Below, piece after piece: positions 59,943 through 64,000 of a stretch of DNA of 64,000 nucleotides (within the stretch, counting starts at the first letter, position 1; every line of letters begins with the position of its first letter). The stretch comes from Levilactobacillus suantsaii. GTDB taxonomy: Bacteria > Bacillota > Bacilli > Lactobacillales > Lactobacillaceae. Where the stretch lies: the NCBI RefSeq assembly GCF_004115745.1, contig NZ_QXIL01000004.1:1-64000 (forward strand), given 5' to 3'. The notes beneath the pieces are model-generated. The model saw only the letters and a list, made by a program, of their open reading frames with translations, did no database searches and was not told the origin of the DNA. Made by a program: the position numbers and the translations under genes.

Positions 59943-61640
59943 TTATTTCGCTTTAGCCTTGGCTTCATCGGCTAGCGTCAATAGTTCGTGAGCGTGTTCC
60001 ACCGCCAATTTGGTGACCTGAGTTCCCGCTGACATGCGCGCGAGTTCATCGACCCGCTTGGCGGCACTGAGCCGCGTCAACTTGGTCTCCGTTCGGTCAC
60101 CAACGATTTGTTTAGCAATAAAGAAGTGGTGGTCGGCCATCGCGGCCACCTGCGGCAAATGGGTGATGCACAAGACCTGCGAGTTACGGGCAATCCCACT
60201 AATCTTTTCGGCAATCGCCTGGGCGACCCGGCCGCTGACCCCAGTGTCCACTTCGTCGAAAATAATCGACGTGACGCCTTGAGATTCCGAAAAGATGGTC
60301 TTTAAGGCCAACATAATCCGGGAGAGTTCTCCCCCGGACGCAATCTTAGCCAACGGCCGCATGGCTTCGCCAGGATTGGTCCGCAAGTAAAATTCCACGT
60401 GGTCGAGTCCCGTACGTAACAGCTTGTCACTGTGATCGAAGTGCACGGCAAAGACGGTCTTTGCCATGTAGAGTGCGGCCAATTCATGATGGATGGCTTT
60501 TTCCAGGCGCTTAGCGGCGCGCTGACGTTCGTCACTCAACTGGTCACCTAAGGTGTGTAACTCGGCGGCCTGCTTGGTCACCCGCTCTTCGAGGTCATCG
60601 GCCGTTTCGTCGGTGGCTTCCATACGTTTCAACTCGGCGGCAATCTTATCGTAGTACTTTAAGACTTGCGCCTCCGAGTCCCCGTACTTGTATTTCAACT
60701 GGTTGATGACTTCCAAGCGACGTTCGATTTCGTCTAGACGGCCCTCATCCCACTCTAAGGAATCAAGTTGTGACGACACGTCGCCCACCGCATCCCCCAG
60801 CGTATAGTAGGCGTTCTCCAGGCTCGTCGCAATTTGTTTGAAATCGTCGTCAAAGTCCGCAATCCCCTGCATGGCTTGCATCGCCTCACTCAACTGGTCG
60901 TTGACGCCGGGGACGGTATCTTCTCCGGTCAAGATCACCTGGGTTCGTTGCAAAGCATCGTTGATCTTTTGAAAGTTATCCAACCGGTCACGTTCGGCGG
61001 TCAACTGATCCTCTTCACCAGCTTGAAGTTGGGCGGCTTCGATTTCGTTGACCTGAAATTTCAACATGTCGAGGTGTTGGGCCCATTCCTTTTCGTTGGC
61101 CCGCCGGTTTTCTAGGGTGTGTTTTAATTTGGTGTAGGCTTGATATTTTGTCAAATAGGTCGCCGCGAGCTTTGCGACCTTAGCGCACGCGAATTCATCG
61201 AGCATCCCCAAATGTTTCTCCGGTTGCATCAGTTCCTGGTGTTCGTTTTGCCCGTGGATGTCCACGGCGGTTTCCCCGATACGCTTTAAGGTACTGGTAT
61301 TGACTAGCATCCCGTTGACTCGGCACACGTTACGCCCGGTGCGATGAATCTCCCGTTGTAAAATGACACTGCCATCGTCGTGGTCGATCCCCAGGTCGTC
61401 TAAGACCCGGTAGGTCACCCCGTCCGGTGGAAAAGTAAAACTGCCTTGGATAACGGCCTTGGCCGTGCCGGTGCGGACAAAGTTGACCGAGCCGCGCCCC
61501 CCAGCGAGTAACCCGACGGCATCAATGATAATGGACTTACCGGCGCCGGTCTCCCCGGTCAACACGGTCATCCCGTTTTTAAAGGTCACGTCTAAGTGAT
61601 CAATAATCGCAAAATTTTTAATCGACAGCTCTTGTAGCAC
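59943..61640 (-). CDS. recN: DNA repair protein RecN
   Basis: This 565-aa SMC-like ATPase acts early in double-strand break repair. Walker A is TVLTGETGAGKSIIIDAVGL. Two coiled-coil arms lie in the middle (about 160-370). The signature is IASGGELSRIMLALK, and Walker B is SIIFDEVDTGVSG. It lies 75 bp after argR, the conserved neighbour. Its SOS control in other bacteria matches the LexA-like boxes beyond it, but no such box was found directly before recN here. Confidence 0.96.
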   Translation of the reverse strand: MLQELSIKNFAIIDHLDVTFKNGMTVLTGETGAGKSIIIDAVGLLAGGRGSVNFVRTGTAKAVIQGSFTFPPDGVTYRVLDDLGIDHDDGSVILQREIHRTGRNVCRVNGMLVNTSTLKRIGETAVDIHGQNEHQELMQPEKHLGMLDEFACAKVAKLAATYLTKYQAYTKLKHTLENRRANEKEWAQHLDMLKFQVNEIEAAQLQAGEEDQLTAERDRLDNFQKINDALQRTQVILTGEDTVPGVNDQLSEAMQAMQGIADFDDDFKQIATSLENAYYTLGDAVGDVSSQLDSLEWDEGRLDEIERRLEVINQLKYKYGDSEAQVLKYYDKIAAELKRMEATDETADDLEERVTKQAAELHTLGDQLSDERQRAAKRLEKAIHHELAALYMAKTVFAVHFDHSDKLLRTGLDHVEFYLRTNPGEAMRPLAKIASGGELSRIMLALKTIFSESQGVTSIIFDEVDTGVSGRVAQAIAEKISGIARNSQVLCITHLPQVAAMADHHFFIAKQIVGDRTETKLTRLSAAKRVDELARMSAGTQVTKLAVEHAHELLTLADEAKAKAK

Positions 61641-61715
61641 GTCTTGGCCCCCTAAACTAAACGACCACCGCTACGTCGTCAGCTGAAGCTGGTCGGGAGT
61701 CGTGGTCGTCCGTGA

Positions 61716-62171
61716 TCAATCCGCAAGCATGCGGTCAATCGTTTGTTCTAATTGTAAAGCACCCTGGTGGGAAACACAAATCGTGAGTACCGAACTGTCG
61801 TCCCCCACCGTGCCAAAGATAAAGTCATAGCGCATCTGGTCTAAGAGTGACGCAATCACCGGTCCGTTACCGGGCAAGACCTTCAGAATCGTGAATTGGT
61901 CCTGCACTGCAAAGGAGACGTAGGCGTTTCGGAGTGTGCGTTGCAACTTTTTTTGGGTATCGATCTTCTTTTGGACTGGTAAACTATACCGATATCCCCC
62001 GGATTCAGCCGGTAACTTTACCAGTTGCATCTCCTTAATATCGCGGGAAATGGTGGCTTGCGTGACCTGAATCCCCTCTGCGGCGAGTAACGCCACAAAG
62101 TCTTCCTGTCGTTGAATCTCGCGGGTCGTGAGTAATCGCTTCAATAATTGTTGTCGTTCTTGCTTCTTCAC
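61716..62171 (-). CDS. argR: Arginine repressor ArgR/AhrC
   Basis: This 151-aa regulator starts at GTG 62171 with GGGGGGA upstream. The N-terminal winged helix has GIQVTQATISRDIKEMQLVK. The C-terminal hexamerisation and arginine-binding domain has VLPGNGPVIASLLDQM and GTVGDDSSVLTICVS, with the Asp-Asp pair that contacts arginine. Lactobacilli often have two ArgR proteins acting together; this one is in the conserved tlyA-argR-recN place. Confidence 0.93.
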   Translation of the reverse strand: MKKQERQQLLKRLLTTREIQRQEDFVALLAAEGIQVTQATISRDIKEMQLVKLPAESGGYRYSLPVQKKIDTQKKLQRTLRNAYVSFAVQDQFTILKVLPGNGPVIASLLDQMRYDFIFGTVGDDSSVLTICVSHQGALQLEQTIDRMLAD

Positions 62172-62260
62172 ACCTAAGTCCCCCCTTAGTCGCTAAAATG
62201 CATAAATCTATCATATACCAGCGCTAAGCAATTGGGAAGTATATTCAATTTTCTCATAAT

Positions 62261-63076
62261 CTAGTGCTTTAAGTCCGCATAGGCTGCCGTAACGGTCTTA
62301 GCGACCGACACGGTATCCGCACAAACTGCATCTTTATCAACCGAATGCAAGTGTATCAAAAATTCGATATTGCCCTCGCCACCCTTGATGGGGGAAAAAT
62401 CGAGGCCCAACACACTGTACCCGTTAGCTAGTGCAAAGTCGATGATCTCTTGGATCACAGCCTCGTGGACGGCACGATCCCGGACGATACCGTGCGCGCC
62501 GACCTGGTCACGTTCGGCCTCGAATTGGGGCTTGATGAGCGCCGCCACGTCACCGCCAACCTTCAAAATGGCCTTCAACGGCGGCAAAATCATCTTCAAC
62601 GAGATGAACGACACGTCGATTGACGCAAAGGTCGGTTGCCCGTGGGTAAAGTCACGCAATTGACTGTAGCGAAAGTTAGTGTGTTCCATTACGATGACCC
62701 GCGGGTCTTGCCGGAGTTTCCAGACTAACTGGTTACTGCCGACATCGAGAGCGTAACTCAACTTGGCTCCGTTTTGAAGCATCACGTCGGTAAAGCCCCC
62801 GGTCGACGACCCAATGTCTAAGACCACCTGGTCGGTGACGTCGATACCAAAAACTTCCAGGGCCTTGGCAAGCTTGAAACCGCCGCGCGACACGTACGGC
62901 AACGGATGCCCCTTGCGGTGAAGTTCAGTATCGATAGGCACTAACGACCCGGGTTTATCGAGCCGTTCTTCATTGGTCCCCAAAATCTCCCCGGCCATCA
63001 CGGCGCGCTTGGCGTCGTCCAGCGAGGTGTAGAGGCCCTGCTCCACTAATAAATCTGCGACGCGTTTTTTCTTCAT
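62261..63076 (-). CDS. tlyA: TlyA/YqxC family rRNA methyltransferase
   Basis: This is a 271-aa protein. An N-terminal S4 RNA-binding domain (RVADLLVEQGLYTSLDDAKR) precedes an FtsJ-like methyltransferase with the SAM motif VVLDIGSSTGGFTDVMLQNG and catalytic-type Lys/Asp residues. In mycobacteria TlyA 2'-O-methylates 16S and 23S rRNA; the older hemolysin name is doubtful. The start overlaps the ispA stop by four bases (ATGA). Confidence 0.93.
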   Translation of the reverse strand: MKKKRVADLLVEQGLYTSLDDAKRAVMAGEILGTNEERLDKPGSLVPIDTELHRKGHPLPYVSRGGFKLAKALEVFGIDVTDQVVLDIGSSTGGFTDVMLQNGAKLSYALDVGSNQLVWKLRQDPRVIVMEHTNFRYSQLRDFTHGQPTFASIDVSFISLKMILPPLKAILKVGGDVAALIKPQFEAERDQVGAHGIVRDRAVHEAVIQEIIDFALANGYSVLGLDFSPIKGGEGNIEFLIHLHSVDKDAVCADTVSVAKTVTAAYADLKH

Positions 63077-63984
63077 GCCTTCACCCGATCCGTTTTAAAG
63101 TAACTAAAGAATGCCGCTAATAAACTCGCATCTTGCCCACTCGGTAAGGCTTTCAGGGCTTTTTGTCCACTAGCGATCGTGTCGATCAGCGCCTGATTAG
63201 CGCCCTGTAAACCCAAGTGTCCGGGGTACGTGTTCTTGGCTTCGCCGGCGTCCTTTTGCGTGGCCTTGCCTAATTCTTCGGGCGTCGCCACGACGTCTAA
63301 AATATCATCGTAAATCTGAAAGGCCAGCCCAAAAGCATCAGCGAACCGTAAGTACGGTTGCCATTGCGCCGTGGGTAAGCCGCCCAGAATCAAGCCGGCT
63401 TCGACCGCGTAATGCAACAAAGCGCCGGTCTTTTCGCGGTGAAGCGTCTGTAACTGCGGCATCGACAGAGTCACTTGTTCGGACTGAATGTCGCGCGCTT
63501 GCCCCGCGACCATGCCGTTAGGACCAACCGCGTGGGCTAAGCCACTGACCAACGCAGCCTTGGTCTCACTAGGCAAGTCCGTGGCGGTCAGCCACTGAAA
63601 GGCCAGCGTCAACAACCCATCGCCGGCTAAGGTGGCCATCCCGGCCCCAAACTTCATGTGGTTCGTAGGTTCTCCGCGGCGTAAGGGGTCGTTGTCCATC
63701 GCCGGTAGATCGTCGTGAATCAGCGAATAGGTATGTAATAGCTCTAACGCCATCACGGGCCGCCAATCACGGTCATCGTCGAACTGGCCGCCGACCGTAG
63801 TCAACGTTGCCACCGTCAGTAACGGCCGCAACCGCTTGCCGCCAGCCAACAACGAGTACGTCATGGCTTCAGCCAGCCGGACGTCGGTGGTGTCTGCCTG
63901 CACCGCCGCGGCTAACGGCGCATTCAACCGGGGCACCCACGCCTGTTCAAAATCACTTAAGCGTTGACGTGCGTTACTGGGCAT
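63073..63984 (-). CDS. ispA: Farnesyl (polyprenyl) diphosphate synthase
   Basis: This 303-aa prenyltransferase condenses IPP with DMAPP and GPP. The first Asp-rich motif is SLIHDDLPAMDNDPLRRG, and the second is FQIYDDILDVVATPEELGK. It has the two-residue insert in the first motif (DDLPAMD) typical of bacterial type II farnesyl synthases. GGGAGG lies eight bases upstream. Its substrates come from the mevalonate cluster at 9-13 kb. It is followed by tlyA, argR and recN in standard order. Confidence 0.94.
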   Translation of the reverse strand: MPSNARQRLSDFEQAWVPRLNAPLAAAVQADTTDVRLAEAMTYSLLAGGKRLRPLLTVATLTTVGGQFDDDRDWRPVMALELLHTYSLIHDDLPAMDNDPLRRGEPTNHMKFGAGMATLAGDGLLTLAFQWLTATDLPSETKAALVSGLAHAVGPNGMVAGQARDIQSEQVTLSMPQLQTLHREKTGALLHYAVEAGLILGGLPTAQWQPYLRFADAFGLAFQIYDDILDVVATPEELGKATQKDAGEAKNTYPGHLGLQGANQALIDTIASGQKALKALPSGQDASLLAAFFSYFKTDRVKA

Positions 63985-64000
63985 CCGTTTGGCCTCCCTG
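63974..64000 (-). CDS. Possible C-terminal tail of XseB (exonuclease VII small subunit), partial
   Basis: A minus-strand frame enters from the right edge and stops at TAA 63974-63976, inside the ispA start region. It adds only eight residues (QGGQTDAQ). In Bacilli xseB lies directly before ispA, and an overlap of this kind is normal. The call rests on position only. Confidence 0.35.
   Translation of the reverse strand, partial: QGGQTDAQ

Noticed and set aside
62172-62260. ARG boxes before argR.
   Set aside because: Some AT-rich half-site-like sequence, but no pair with the needed spacing and symmetry.

Overview
This 64-kb window is chromosomal DNA of a low-to-mid-GC Gram-positive bacterium, almost certainly a member of the Lactobacillaceae. 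Supporting signs are the mevalonate isoprenoid cluster, the PASTA kinase and phosphatase pair, the fatty-acid kinase with its Asp23-like partner, a C69 dipeptidase, and a long run of conserved housekeeping genes in Bacillota order read from right to left. The GC-rich third positions fit a high-GC heterofermenter such as Levilactobacillus, but the genus is inferred, not proven. No rRNA or tRNA gene was seen.

Layout. Positions 1-2131 are an AT-rich accessory patch. It holds the tail of an IS30-like transposase, a truncated and frameshifted cas9 start, a candidate tracrRNA and a short CRISPR array with two near-identical spacers. From 2132 to 8844 lie a zinc alcohol dehydrogenase and the dnaD-aspB-ypmB-dinG cluster. 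Positions 9091-13226 carry mvk-mvaD-mvaK2-fni, which turn mevalonate into IPP and DMAPP; ispA at the far right uses these products. Positions 13400-24660 are a mixed region: an unlisted 49-aa membrane protein, rsmF, a HAD phosphatase, glpK, a tautomerase, yitT with a structured RNA-like leader, pepD, an APC permease pseudogene with two lesions, an HxlR regulator with its likely quinone-reductase target, and a small membrane protein.

From 24826 to 63984 the window follows the conserved order rplS-trmD-rimM-khpA-rpsP | ffh-ylxM-ftsY-smc-rnc-acpP-plsX-recG-fakA-asp23 | rpmB (+) | thiN-rpe-rsgA-prkC-stp-rsmB-fmt-priA-coaBC-rpoZ-gmk | recN-argR-tlyA-ispA. These genes serve translation, SRP targeting, chromosome condensation, lipid synthesis, ribosome maturation and cell-wall signalling.

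Two departures from this order stand out. First, about 6 kb is inserted between ffh and rpsP: a P-type ATPase under a clear yybP-ykoY (Mn2+) riboswitch, followed without a visible terminator by a MoxR-like AAA+ ATPase, a VWA protein and a 97-aa orphan. This may be one manganese-responsive unit. Second, a 109-aa gene between gmk and recN has a near-consensus promoter whose -10 box is bracketed by two LexA-type boxes, so it is probably SOS-controlled. These two loci, the CRISPR remnant and the RNA-like element upstream of yitT are the parts most worth following up.
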